Of a stretch of 64,000 bases of DNA, positions 42,173 through 51,062 are shown piece after piece. Origin of the DNA: Streptomyces sp. NBC_01214. GTDB taxonomy: Bacteria > Actinomycetota > Actinomycetes > Streptomycetales > Streptomycetaceae. Both the position numbers and the translations under genes were made by a program. The first letter of the stretch is position 1, and each line of letters begins with the position of its first letter. The stretch spans positions 4,249,001-4,313,000 of the forward strand of contig NZ_JAPEOS010000001.1 of NCBI RefSeq assembly GCF_026340975.1. The letters are read 5' to 3'. The notes under the pieces are model-generated. The model was not told the DNA's origin. It ran no database searches and saw only the letters and a list, made by a program, of their open reading frames with translations.

Positions 42173-42823
42173 ATGCGTGGACGCGCTTCGTCACTGACCG
42201 CGGGCATCGTTCTGGCCCTCTTTTTCACTTTTCCCCCACCCGTATCGGCCACGCCGGCCTCCATGCCGGAGGGCTCCGCTGCTTCGGCAGTGAAGGAGCC
42301 GGATCCGGACGTGCTCCGCCCGATGTCGAAGCAGACATTCGACGCCGCCTGCAAGGAGCAGGGCTATGCTCGGGGCGTTACTTTGATCGGGAGCGACGCG
42401 TACTCCATACGCTGTGTCAATGAAGACGGGAGCTTGCAGACGTTCCCTTTGCGTGAAGACATTCACAATTCTGTGGCACAGGCCTGCCAAGACACCTACC
42501 GCGACAAACGGGTAACCGATCGACTGGCCACCATGGGACGTACCTACACGGCCTGGCAATGTGCAGACTACGGCTCGTACGCAGGGATTCCCGACCTCAA
42601 GGGATGGTGCGGGTCCAGGGGGCTTCAGTTGGTGGGGACCCAAAACTATCGGTACCCGGCCTACAGGTGGTTCTGCGCAAACTCGTCCAAGACGAGGCTC
42701 GAGGGAATCCCCATGGATCGGGTCTGCGCATGGCAGTTCGACGAGTCCGCTCTCGACCGCGTGTTCAACGTGTACGGGAAGACCGTCGAGGACGCATGGG
42801 ACTGCTTCTACACCAAGACGTGA
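42173..42823 (+). CDS. secreted Cys-rich protein of unknown function
   Basis: 216 aa. The signal peptide MRGRASSLTAGIVLALFFT precedes an Ala cleavage region. The mature part has seven Cys (AACKEQ, SIRCVN, AQACQD, AWQCAD, GWCGSR, WFCANS, RVCAWQ, DCFYTK across the protein), suggesting disulfides. No domain was recognised. Base composition is less GC-rich than neighbours, possibly imported. GGGAG precedes the ATG. The next gene, 74 bp downstream, also encodes a secreted protein. Confidence 0.65.
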   Translation: MRGRASSLTAGIVLALFFTFPPPVSATPASMPEGSAASAVKEPDPDVLRPMSKQTFDAACKEQGYARGVTLIGSDAYSIRCVNEDGSLQTFPLREDIHNSVAQACQDTYRDKRVTDRLATMGRTYTAWQCADYGSYAGIPDLKGWCGSRGLQLVGTQNYRYPAYRWFCANSSKTRLEGIPMDRVCAWQFDESALDRVFNVYGKTVEDAWDCFYTKT

Positions 42824-42897
42824 CCGGCCTGCGGGGTCCAGCAGGCCGGGTCGGGTGACCCACGCCAGACCTTGCGATTCAGAGGGGTTCGATTTCC

Positions 42898-44025
42898 ATG
42901 TGGGGTTCCTCTTGGCGGTTCGCGTCTCTCGTCATGGGCGTGGTTTACGTTCTTGTCGCGGCTTCTGTGCTGGCTGCCGAGCCGTCTGCAGCGGCGGCAT
43001 CTCGCACCCCGGGGCACGGTGACGTCCCGGGGCCTGAAGCGTACTCGAACTCCTTGGCGTACAGAGCGGTCGACTGGGAGAATCGCAAGTACGACCTCAC
43101 TTGTGACCAGGTAGTCGAAAATCCGGTCAAGGTGCAGATGCGCAAGGGCAAGGGGGTCGTGAGCGGTGGCGATATCGGCGGTTTCGACCGCTGGGACGTC
43201 GAGGTGCAGAAGATCGCCCAGGGCAGCTTGCCGCGTCTCGGCGGAGTGACCGCTGTGCTTTTCCGTTGTTCTCCGCAGCCGGGCAATTTCTTCTCGCAGG
43301 AACTGCGCATCTACCGCACCGGCAGTGGTGGTGAGATAGGCCGTACGGCCACCTTTGAGACCCCTGAATTGCCGCCCCAATATCAGCCGAAATCGTTGGT
43401 GGTCAAGGACGGGCGGATCGCCGCTGATGTCAAGTTCTACGAACCCGAAGACAGTCATGCGAGTGGACCCTCAACGCTCCGCCACGTCACCTGGACGTGG
43501 GGGGACGGGCGCTTCACCACACACGTGGTCGATGTGCGTCCGGAGGACCGTGGCGCGGCGGTCGACCTGAGGCACCAGCCCGTCACCGTCAACGGAATGG
43601 GTCCTCTCAAGCTGGGTATGAGCCGCGCCGACGCGGCGAAGGCGATCGGCTCCCTGATCCCCGGAAAGGAAGGGCGAAGGGTCTGTACGGACTTCAGCGT
43701 GGAAGGAGCGCCGGAGGGACTCCTCCTGCGCTTCACGTCCGACCGCCTCGTCGCGATCTATGTGATGCGACCGGCGACGAAGATCTCGACGCGCTCGGGC
43801 GTCCACATCGGCAGCGCTCGAGACGATGTGCTCCGTACCTACGGCGGAGAGATCGCCGCTACGACCCCCGACCACGGCGGTGAGGAGCTCGTTTTCGCGC
43901 CAGTCGCTGCGAAGTTCGCGGGCAGGGTCATCAGGTTCAGCATGAGCAACGGTGTCGTCGAATCCTTCATCGCCGGTGAGCGCGAGTGGGCAAGGATCGC
44001 CCCCTCCTGCGGAGGTCCCGAGTAA
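42898..44025 (+). CDS. secreted protein of unknown function
   Basis: 375 aa. The signal peptide is WRFASLVMGVVYVLVAASVL. The N-terminal half carries DLTCDQVVENPVKVQMRKGK and similar. The C-terminal part from about residue 225, starting VTVNGMGPLKLGMSRADAAK, has the GxLxLGMS-DAxKA pattern seen in small actinobacterial extracellular domains and ends IAPSCGGPE. Composition is AT-richer than the average gene here. It is probably in an operon with the upstream secreted protein. Function is unknown. Confidence 0.65.
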   Translation: MWGSSWRFASLVMGVVYVLVAASVLAAEPSAAAASRTPGHGDVPGPEAYSNSLAYRAVDWENRKYDLTCDQVVENPVKVQMRKGKGVVSGGDIGGFDRWDVEVQKIAQGSLPRLGGVTAVLFRCSPQPGNFFSQELRIYRTGSGGEIGRTATFETPELPPQYQPKSLVVKDGRIAADVKFYEPEDSHASGPSTLRHVTWTWGDGRFTTHVVDVRPEDRGAAVDLRHQPVTVNGMGPLKLGMSRADAAKAIGSLIPGKEGRRVCTDFSVEGAPEGLLLRFTSDRLVAIYVMRPATKISTRSGVHIGSARDDVLRTYGGEIAATTPDHGGEELVFAPVAAKFAGRVIRFSMSNGVVESFIAGEREWARIAPSCGGPE

Positions 44026-44049
44026 CGGCCGTTCGTCGGCCCGTCTCAT

Positions 44050-44088
44050 CCCTCGCGCCGGCTCCTCCACGAGGAGCCGGCGCGAGGG
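44050..44088. terminator. strong bidirectional terminator, 18-bp perfect stem
   Basis: CCCTCGCGCCGGCTCCTC (44050-44067) pairs exactly with 44071-44088 over a 3-base loop. It sits between the convergent secreted-protein gene and the protease-endonuclease gene, so it can end both transcripts. Confidence 0.82.
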
Positions 44089-44137
44089 GCGCGAGGAATG
44101 GACGGGCGGGAGGGACGTACCGGACGAGACCGCCGGC

Positions 44138-46339
44138 TCAGGGCCAGGCACCTGCGAAGTCGATCTCCTCGGCCCACTCCGGGTGGTCTATCAGCGGATT
44201 GCGGTTGCCTTGCATCTCGGCTATCGCCGCGTTGCGGTGCTGCTCGTAGATGCCCACCGGATGGTCCCTGTGCCAGTTCAGCAGCGTCTCGAGGCCGGTC
44301 CGCTGGAGTTCGCGGGCCTCGTCGCCGATCTTGCGGGGGTAGCGGAGCAAGAAGTAGAGCGTTGCCCTGGCGACCGGCCCCTTGCCTTTGAAGGGTTCGA
44401 ACTTTCCCGGATCCCGGCGTCCGCAGTCGTGCTGAATGACCTCGTTGAAGTCCGGGAAGTCGAAATAGGGGATGTTTCCGCGGAAGCTGTTGCACGTCGA
44501 CTCGCAGGCGAAGAGATGATGCAGGTCCCCACGCATCGGTTCCTTCTGGTCGAACCAGGACTGGGGCACGACGTGTTCGCAGTTGAAGGGCAGCGACGCC
44601 TCCAGGAGGGCGAGCTCGGCTTCGATGGCCTCCCGGCCGGGTGCACTCTCGTGGAGCATGAACTCCTGCCAGCGTCCGATGCGGGCGGCCTCCACCGCCG
44701 CGTCGGCCTCCATGAGTTCTTGGGGAGTGAAGCCCTTGTCCGAGTAGATGCTGTGGAGCTTTTCGTCGGGGTGCAGGTCCACCCACGGGTAGAGCAGACG
44801 CATCGGCTTGTACGACGGCCGGCGCTGGTGCGTGGACTCCAGGTGCTCGGTGAGCGCGAGGCGCAGGCTCGTGGGGTTGCCCACGTGAATGCCCGCGTAG
44901 TAGGCGTCGCGCGCCATCAGGTCCTCGGCCTCGTCGAAGTAGGGGCGGCCACGGAAGGCCGCGAGGTTGACCATGGCGGCTGCCAGGTCCCGTGCGGCGG
45001 GCGACTGACCGTCGATGCTTCCGATTCCGGCCGGCAACCCCACGTACGAGGGGGTGATCGCCTGCTGTGCCGGTCCCGCAGCGGGCGATTCGACCCGGGG
45101 GTGCAGGGCGTCGTCGTCGAGGCTGACGCTGATGTGCAGCGGGACGCTCCAGCGGACCGACCCCGTCGTGGCGTGCTGCTCACCGCTCCCGTCCAGTGTC
45201 ACGCTCCGGGGCGCAGCACCGTTCGTCCGGTTCGTCACAACCGTCGGCGGCGCGGCTTCCACGGGGTGCAGGGACGAGCCGGCCGCGAACAGCTCCGCGC
45301 GCAGTGCTGCGGCGCCGCCGGACAGGGAGAACTGCTGGATCATGCCGAGGATGCGACTGACCCGCACGCCCTCATTGGCCTTCCAGTCCACCCGGTGTTC
45401 TCCCATGCTGGGATGCCAGCGGGTTCCGTCGACGGCCAGCACGTTGCCGTCGCGGTCCTTGCGGGGAGCACCGGCGTGGTGCAGTGCCACGACCTCCCAC
45501 TGGTCGTTGAAAACCGGAGCGCCCGAGGAGCCGTGCGCCGTGTCGGCCGAGTAGTGCACGAAGTCGTCCAGCACGTCCACGATCTGGTTGTCCCGGAGAG
45601 CAAGTTGCTTGGGCTCCCCGTTGGGGTGCTGGATGATGTTGACGAGTTCCCCGATGACGGCCTTGCCCTGGGCTTCCTTGAGCGGCAGTCTCCCGAAGGC
45701 CGCGAGCGGCTGACCGTCCCGGGAGCGGTCGGAGACCGCAACCACGGTGAAGTCGAGGTCACGGTGGGTGACGAAGAAGCTCTGCGGATCGAGCGGGAAC
45801 ACGACCGGGACCAGCGGCTGCCCGTCCAAGCCCGCCTGGAAGTTGAACTCGATCACTCCGGCGGCCGCTTCCTCGGCGGAGGCCAGCACGTGGTTGTTCG
45901 TCATCAGCAGTGAGGGGGACACCAGGAAACCGGTTCCCTGGTGGGACGCCCCGGGACTCCGGACGGTGATTCGGCCGACCGAGCGGGCGGCGAGGAAGCC
46001 ACCTTCGAGGTAGTCGATCCCGATGAGATCGTTGCGGCCCATGAACCGTTCAAGCGTCAACAGGTCGGTACTGACCAGCTCGGGGTCCAGATCCAGGCTC
46101 GTACCGGTGGTGGCGGTCGCCGGTGTCTGCTCGATCGCTGCGGCCATCGCCCAGTCGATGCCCAGGCGGTTCAGCCGGCTGTTGACCCGCTCCCGGGTGT
46201 CTGCGTAGAGGATGCCGTGCTGATTGAGCGCCTCCAGATGGCCGTCACGCTCTCCGGCGCGGCTCGTGTAGCGCCGACCGGCCTCCTCCATCTGCTCCAG
46301 GAAACCCTTGTCGACTTGTGACAACTGCTCCACGGTCAT
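44138..46339 (-). CDS. trypsin-like serine protease fused to endonuclease I domain
   Basis: 733 aa, no signal peptide. A helical N-terminal region is followed by a trypsin-like (Trypsin_2-type) domain at about 115-300: His150 in LMTNNHVLAS, Asp196 in RDLDFTVVAV and Ser272 in AHGSSGAPVF make a full catalytic triad. A linker follows to about 430, and the C-terminal domain (450-733) is of endonuclease I type: CEHVVPQSWF (His589), GDLHHLFACESTCNSFRGN (His607/608, Asn617). Both active sites look intact. The ATG at 46339 has GAGGAGG upstream. Fusion of a protease with a nuclease in one cytosolic protein suggests a conflict or defence effector, possibly protease-controlled nuclease release; that is inference. 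No partner gene was recognised. Confidence 0.82.
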   Translation of the reverse strand: MTVEQLSQVDKGFLEQMEEAGRRYTSRAGERDGHLEALNQHGILYADTRERVNSRLNRLGIDWAMAAAIEQTPATATTGTSLDLDPELVSTDLLTLERFMGRNDLIGIDYLEGGFLAARSVGRITVRSPGASHQGTGFLVSPSLLMTNNHVLASAEEAAAGVIEFNFQAGLDGQPLVPVVFPLDPQSFFVTHRDLDFTVVAVSDRSRDGQPLAAFGRLPLKEAQGKAVIGELVNIIQHPNGEPKQLALRDNQIVDVLDDFVHYSADTAHGSSGAPVFNDQWEVVALHHAGAPRKDRDGNVLAVDGTRWHPSMGEHRVDWKANEGVRVSRILGMIQQFSLSGGAAALRAELFAAGSSLHPVEAAPPTVVTNRTNGAAPRSVTLDGSGEQHATTGSVRWSVPLHISVSLDDDALHPRVESPAAGPAQQAITPSYVGLPAGIGSIDGQSPAARDLAAAMVNLAAFRGRPYFDEAEDLMARDAYYAGIHVGNPTSLRLALTEHLESTHQRRPSYKPMRLLYPWVDLHPDEKLHSIYSDKGFTPQELMEADAAVEAARIGRWQEFMLHESAPGREAIEAELALLEASLPFNCEHVVPQSWFDQKEPMRGDLHHLFACESTCNSFRGNIPYFDFPDFNEVIQHDCGRRDPGKFEPFKGKGPVARATLYFLLRYPRKIGDEARELQRTGLETLLNWHRDHPVGIYEQHRNAAIAEMQGNRNPLIDHPEWAEEIDFAGAWP

Positions 46340-46920
46340 ATCGGCTCGCCTCCTCGGCGGCACGCTTCATGCTCACATGTTGGAGTTCCTCCCTCCTTCC
46401 AGTATGGGGACAGGGCCTGGGGGCCGCTCAGCCGAACAGAGCGGCGCTCCGGAGTGGTTGCTGCGTCAATTTCTCACCGCGGTCCGGCGAACGGGCTGGG
46501 CATGGAGTCGAGCGGACCGCTGGTCGCCGCCGTGGGAGCCGGGGGAGTGGTCTTCCTGCTGCGCAGTGGTAAGGAGAACGGATTGATCCTTCGGGACGGG
46601 CGCGTGGCAGAGGCCAGACGTCCGGAGGCCTACACGGCGAACCGCCGCTCCTCGGACGAGTACGTGACCAGCCAGCGGGCTCTGCGCGGGACTCGCGATC
46701 GTGATCCAAGGATCCAGCAGCACATCGGGAACGTAGGGCCCTCGTGGGCGAGCCTTCGCCGGCCCGCCGAGCGCGGGTATCGGTGCGCGATGACCGGTCG
46801 CGGACGGTCCGCAGGCGGACATCTGAAACTCCGTCGCACGATGACGAAAACTGTCGCCCCCGTCTGTCGGCAAGGCATCTCAGGCGAGTTGGCGCGCCAA
46901 TACCGGGGGGAATCGGACAC
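46340..46920. other. intergenic stretch with no gene that I can support
   Basis: 580 bp between the protease-nuclease gene and the decayed P-loop gene. Frames exist but none shows a recognisable domain. The minus-strand promoter for the fusion gene must lie in the first part. Confidence 0.45.
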
Positions 46921-48093
46921 ATGGTGTCCGAGGAACGGGAGGGAGACCGCGCTCCGGCCGACCTGGTCGAGGCAGTGTCCGCCGGAGAGAGCGGCATGCT
47001 GTCCCCGGTCGGGGAGTCCTCCACCGGCAAGACACGCGCGTGTGGGGAGGCCCTGGGTCCTGTCGTCACAGTGGCGTCGGTAAGGACCGCGGCGTCCGGT
47101 GCCATGGGGTCTCCCCGGGCCCGCAGGGCCGAGGGGAAGCAGGGCAAGGCGGAGGAGCGCCCGTGTATTGGACGTACTCGGGCGCCCCGACAACCTGGGG
47201 GATCGGGTGCGGTGCCGGGGCGCCCGGGGCCCGACGGGACGTTGACGACAGGGCCGACAGCCCCTGGCCGAGCAAGGGTGGCGACTGCGGCACCCCTACG
47301 AGCCCACGCACGTCGACGCCACGCTTGCCGAGCTCGAGCAGGTCTGCACGAGGCGCAGCGCCATCTCGGCCTTCCGAGGCCGGTGAACGGTTGTCGGCGG
47401 CCCTGCGCGCACTGCTCCGCGACCCCGCCCGCACCCCGGTCCTCGTCCTGGGCCCGTACAGGCGCAAGACGGGCAGGTCGCCCAGTACTTGGCTTGGCAG
47501 GCGCGCCAGCACCGGTGGAACGATTCCAGAACGCGTCGGTGTCGGCGCCGACACGGGCGGTGCTCGAGGCCGAGATGGACCACGTGCGTCTGGGCGTGGG
47601 CCGCCCGCGCCTACGGGCTGCCTGCTGGGCCCAGGCGGCCGGGGGCTACCTCAGTGAGATGCACCGGAGCCGCCGCCGCGCCCCTCGTCGACCCGCACGC
47701 CCCGACCACGTCCTCGGACGAACCCTCCTACCGGCTGGCGAGCTACCTCGAGCGACACGCTCGGACGGACGGTTCGGCGCGCAGTGTGCCCGCGCACCCC
47801 GTTCGGGCAATCCGCCGGCGACCATCTCACTCGCCCGGGCCGCTCGCGAACGCCACCGCCTGCGCTGGGCCGAGCGGCTCGCCCAGAAGGCTGCTCACCT
47901 GGGTGAGGCCCATCCCCTGCACCCAGTGGCCGAGGCGCAGAGTCGGCCGGGGACGCAGGCAAGCGGCCGATCACGGCGACACCCGGGCCCTGATCCGGCT
48001 GTCCCGGCTATGCGAGGAGGCCGCAGCCCCTCACGAGGCCGAACGCCCCGCCCCACCCGAGCGCGGCTCGTACAGTGGCGCCGACCTGAGCGT
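46921..48093 (+). pseudogene. decayed P-loop ATPase/TPR-type gene
   Basis: Fragments in several frames match one large Streptomyces family: a Walker A-like GESSTGKTRACGEAL near the 5' end, then ALRALLRDPARTPVLVLG, ERFQNASVSAPTRAVLEAEM, PSYRLASYLERHARTDG and finally HGDTRALIRLSRLCEEA from the C-terminal repeat part. They are in the expected order but interrupted by frameshifts and by a repeat element at about 47087-47230. The gene is dead. Intact relatives are STAND-like or TPR ATPases of unknown role; assignment is by motif order from memory. Confidence 0.6.
47087..47230. repeat. dispersed repeat, copy 2 (inside a decayed gene)
   Basis: This shares with 4672-4839 the left block CCGCGGCGTCCGGTGCC, then GCAAGGCGGAGG, TGGACGTACTCGGGCGCCCC and GTGCGGTGCCGGG in the same order and orientation. 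The conserved CTCTTTCGG ends of copy 1 are not seen here. Its position splits the P-loop pseudogene, showing that the repeat moves or is copied. Confidence 0.55.
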
Positions 48094-48239
48094 GACCTCT
48101 GCCCCGCCGGTCTGGCGGAGACACGAGATGCGGCCGGGGACCATGACGGCGCCGAACGCCTCGCCCTGCGCGCCGGACCGAAGACACGCCTTCCCCACCC
48201 CTTCGCTTTGCCCGTTGGGATCCCCCTTCCGAACGTGAT

Positions 48240-48394
48240 CCTTCGGGCGGCCCCACCCTCATGTGCTCGGTCAGCCACATGCTCACCGAGCATTCGGAGC
48301 AGCGCGTGCCGGCGGGGAGGGTCCCGGTCAGGGGGAGGGTCTGCGCCGAGTGGTGGAGGACCGGCTTGCCGGGGTGCGGGCACTGGTGAAGCAT
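48240..48394 (-). CDS. small zinc-ribbon-like peptide, possibly truncated
   Basis: Starts MLHQCPHPGKPVLHHSAQTL, then LTGTLPAGTRCSECSVSMWL at about 25-42, ending near TEH. C5, His residues and CSEC form a plausible Zn site. The reading frame continues in low-complexity sequence after residue 45, so the natural end is unclear (the frame runs on to 48008). There is no good ribosome binding site. It is included as a possible small gene or relic. Confidence 0.35.
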
Positions 48395-48485
48395 CAGATT
48401 ACGGGACGTACCGCCTCCGCACCGTGATGTCACGATGCGCCGCGCGTCGTCTCGACCTGCCTGCTCGACTTCATGAGGAGTGGTC

Positions 48486-49178
48486 ATGGAAGACAACCCG
48501 CTGAGCCGTAGACGGCTGTTGTGGGGTGCCGCCGGCGCGGCGGGTACGGCTCTGGCCGCTGCCGGGCTGCCCCTGCTGATGAAGCCCGAGGAGGAGGTGA
48601 AGGCCGCGCTGCCGGGCCCGGCGCGCAAGGCCGCCGTCGCCGCAGGGCCGCCTGCGACCCTGCGAACGGACCCCTCGGTGGACTACGCCCCCGCGGTCTG
48701 GGTCGAAGCCTCCGAGTCCAACTACACGGCCTCGGACCGTCCCGAGGCATATCCCATCGAATACGTCGTCATTCACCTGACAACGGACATCATGCCGATC
48801 ATGTTCACCAAGTTCAAGGACCCCGCCGAGAGGGTGTCCGCGCACTACATGATCAGCTCAACCGGTACGCGGATCGCCCAGTGCGTGCGCGAGCGCGACG
48901 TGGCCTGGCACTCCGGCAGCGTGTGGTACAACCACCGGAGCATCGGCATCGAGCACGAAGGCTGGACCGATCAGCCCGTCTACACCGCCCAGATGTACGA
49001 GGCGTCCGCCGTGCTCACGGCCACGATCTGCGCGAAGTACGACGTGCCCGTCGACCGGGACCACATTCTGGGCCACGTCGAGGTCCCGATGTCCACTCAC
49101 GACGACCCCGGGACCGCGTGGAACTGGGACAAGTACATGAAGCTCGTCGAGACCGCCCGCCGGCGGATCAGGACCTGA
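48486..49178 (+). CDS. N-acetylmuramoyl-L-alanine amidase (PGRP/Amidase_2), Tat-exported
   Basis: 230 aa. The Tat signal SRRRLLWGAAGAAGTALAAA is at residues 8-27. The Amidase_2 domain begins near residue 75: EYVVIHLTTDI (first zinc His), SAHYMISSTGTRIAQCVRE, VAWHSGS, YNHRSIGIEHEGW, and ILGHVEV with DPGTAWNWDKY (second Zn-site and substrate residues). It cleaves peptide stems from peptidoglycan. GAGGAG lies 5 nt before the ATG at 48486. The convergent M1 peptidase gene ends 16 bp downstream. Confidence 0.88.
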   Translation: MEDNPLSRRRLLWGAAGAAGTALAAAGLPLLMKPEEEVKAALPGPARKAAVAAGPPATLRTDPSVDYAPAVWVEASESNYTASDRPEAYPIEYVVIHLTTDIMPIMFTKFKDPAERVSAHYMISSTGTRIAQCVRERDVAWHSGSVWYNHRSIGIEHEGWTDQPVYTAQMYEASAVLTATICAKYDVPVDRDHILGHVEVPMSTHDDPGTAWNWDKYMKLVETARRRIRT

Positions 49179-49193
49179 CGCCGCGTCGACCCA

Positions 49194-50699
49194 TCACGCG
49201 GGCCTGCCGTCTCCGTAGAGCCACGGGTCCCAGATCGAGTCGAGGTCCCGGCCGGCCTTGGCTTCCACGTACGCGGTGAAGTCGTCCGTGGAGGCCAGGC
49301 CGTGGCGGTGGCGCAGGGTCCAGCCCCGCACCAGGGCACGGAAGCCCTCGTCGCCCACGGCCCGGCGGATCTTGTGGATCACCATCGCGCCGCGCACGTA
49401 CACCGGCTGGCCGGAGATGTCCGCAGCACTCGGCGGCTCGGCGGGCGGGAAGTCCCACTCGTCGTCGTCCGCCGCCTTGGCGTGGTTGCGGTCGAAGTGT
49501 TCCTGGGCGCTGGCCCCGCCGTGGTCCTCGGACCACAGCCACTCCGCGTAGGTCGCGAAGCCCTCGTTGAGCCACATGTCCCGCCAGGTCCGCGGGGTGA
49601 CGGAGTTGCCGAACCACTGGTGGGCCATTTCGTGCACCACGTTGGTGGTGTGGAAGACGCCGGCCGGAATGATCGGCCTGGTCTGGGTCTCCAGGGCGTA
49701 CGGCACGTCGGCGGCCTGGTCGACGATCAGCCCGGCGGCGGAGAAGGGGTAGGGGCCGAACCTCCCCTCGGCCCATTCCATGACCTCGGGGAAGCGGTCG
49801 AGGACCTCTCCGTCCTCGTCCACGCCCGCGGTGGTGTCCACCGCCGACACGACCGGCACGCCCGAACGGGTCCGGGAGGTCTTGATGTCGTAGCTGCCGA
49901 TGGCCACGGTCGCCACGTAGCTGGCCATGGGCTCGGGCTGGTGCCAGTGGAACGTGGCGCGGTCGCCGCTGGTGCGCCGGGAGCGCAGCTGCCCGTTGGA
50001 GATCGCCTGCACCTCCTTGGGGACCGTGACGGTGATGTCGTACGAGGCCTTGTCCGAGGGGTGGTGGTTGCCCGGGAACCAGGACATCGAGCCCGTCGGC
50101 TCACCGAACGCGACCGCTCCGTTGCCCGTCCTCAACCAGCCTTCGCGCCACCCGTGGTCATGGGTGATCGACTCCGGCGTGCCCGCGTAGCGCACGACGC
50201 TGCGGAAGGCGGCGCCCTTCCTGAGGTGATCGCGCGGCTGCAGGGTCAGCTCCTGCCCGTCATGCCGGATCCGCGCCGTGCGGCCGTCGACGGTGGCGCT
50301 CAGCACCTCCATGCCGAGGAGGTCGAGATTGAAGGCGCTGAGGTCCTCGGTGGCCTTGGCGGTGATCTCCGCAGTGCCCTCGAGGCGGCCGCTGCCGGGG
50401 TCGTAGGCCAGGGCCAGAGCGTAGTGGGTGACGTCGTAACCGCCGTTGCCGAGCGTCCGGAAGTACGGGTCACCGGCGCCCGCGGCAGCGGGGTGCCCGC
50501 CCCGGAACACCGTGCCGGCAGTCCCCGTCCGGGCGGTGCCCGCGTCGGAACGGGCACCCGCCCTCACGTCTGTTCCGGTACGGGCCTCCGCCCCACCCTC
50601 GCCAGGGCGGTCGAACCCCGAGCACGCAGGGAGTGCGGCGAGCAGGCCCGCGACCGCGAAGGCGGCCAGACGTCCGGAAGTCTTCACGCAGCCGATCAT
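49194..50699 (-). CDS. M1-family metallopeptidase lipoprotein
   Basis: 501 aa. Lipobox LLAALPACSG, so anchored outside the membrane. The N-terminal beta domain (GYDVTHYALALAYDPGSGRL) is followed by the gluzincin site VVHEMAHQWFG and, 18 residues on, NEGFATYAEWLW: HExxH plus Glu, the zinc ligands of M1 aminopeptidases. The usual GAMEN exopeptidase motif region is altered, with YALETQTRP instead. The ATG at 50699 is set by the signal peptide. It probably degrades extracellular peptides. It is tail-to-tail with the amidase gene. Confidence 0.87.
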   Translation of the reverse strand: MIGCVKTSGRLAAFAVAGLLAALPACSGFDRPGEGGAEARTGTDVRAGARSDAGTARTGTAGTVFRGGHPAAAGAGDPYFRTLGNGGYDVTHYALALAYDPGSGRLEGTAEITAKATEDLSAFNLDLLGMEVLSATVDGRTARIRHDGQELTLQPRDHLRKGAAFRSVVRYAGTPESITHDHGWREGWLRTGNGAVAFGEPTGSMSWFPGNHHPSDKASYDITVTVPKEVQAISNGQLRSRRTSGDRATFHWHQPEPMASYVATVAIGSYDIKTSRTRSGVPVVSAVDTTAGVDEDGEVLDRFPEVMEWAEGRFGPYPFSAAGLIVDQAADVPYALETQTRPIIPAGVFHTTNVVHEMAHQWFGNSVTPRTWRDMWLNEGFATYAEWLWSEDHGGASAQEHFDRNHAKAADDDEWDFPPAEPPSAADISGQPVYVRGAMVIHKIRRAVGDEGFRALVRGWTLRHRHGLASTDDFTAYVEAKAGRDLDSIWDPWLYGDGRPA

Positions 50700-51012
50700 G
50701 ACCCAGCCCCCCGGCGCCCCGACCTCGCCACGCCGTGCCCATGGCCCCTCCGGCGGCACGAGTCCTCACAACGGCTCGGGCGTCATGGACCGGTCGCGTT
50801 GGCTCATCCCGCCGTGACGGTCGGTGCGTCGTTCTCGTCCGCCTCGGGGCGTAGCGTGACGTAGTGAACGCAGATCGCCATGTCTGCGCCTTCCGGGAAT
50901 CGGCCTGCAAGACGTGCGGGGCCTGGGCGACGCCACTCACCAGAATGATCGCGGAGGCTGCGCCCCGACGCCCCTACGGCCATGCCCACCGGATCCGCCC
51001 CGTCAGCCGGCC
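50700..51012. other. intergenic region, no supportable gene
   Basis: About 310 bp between the M1 peptidase start and the terminator of the Amidase_6 gene. A short minus-strand frame (MAICVHYVTLRPEADENDAP, 50816-50890) is too small to support alone. The peptidase promoter must be here. Confidence 0.4.
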
Positions 51013-51050
51013 CGGTCCTCCTGCCGCGGAACCTCGCGGCAGGAGGACCG
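51013..51050. terminator. terminator hairpin, 16-bp perfect stem
   Basis: CGGTCCTCCTGCCGCG (51013-51028) pairs exactly with 51035-51050 over a 6-base loop. It lies 13 bp past the stop of the Amidase_6 gene (minus strand), where a terminator is expected. Confidence 0.82.
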
Positions 51051-51062
51051 GAAGGGCACCCG

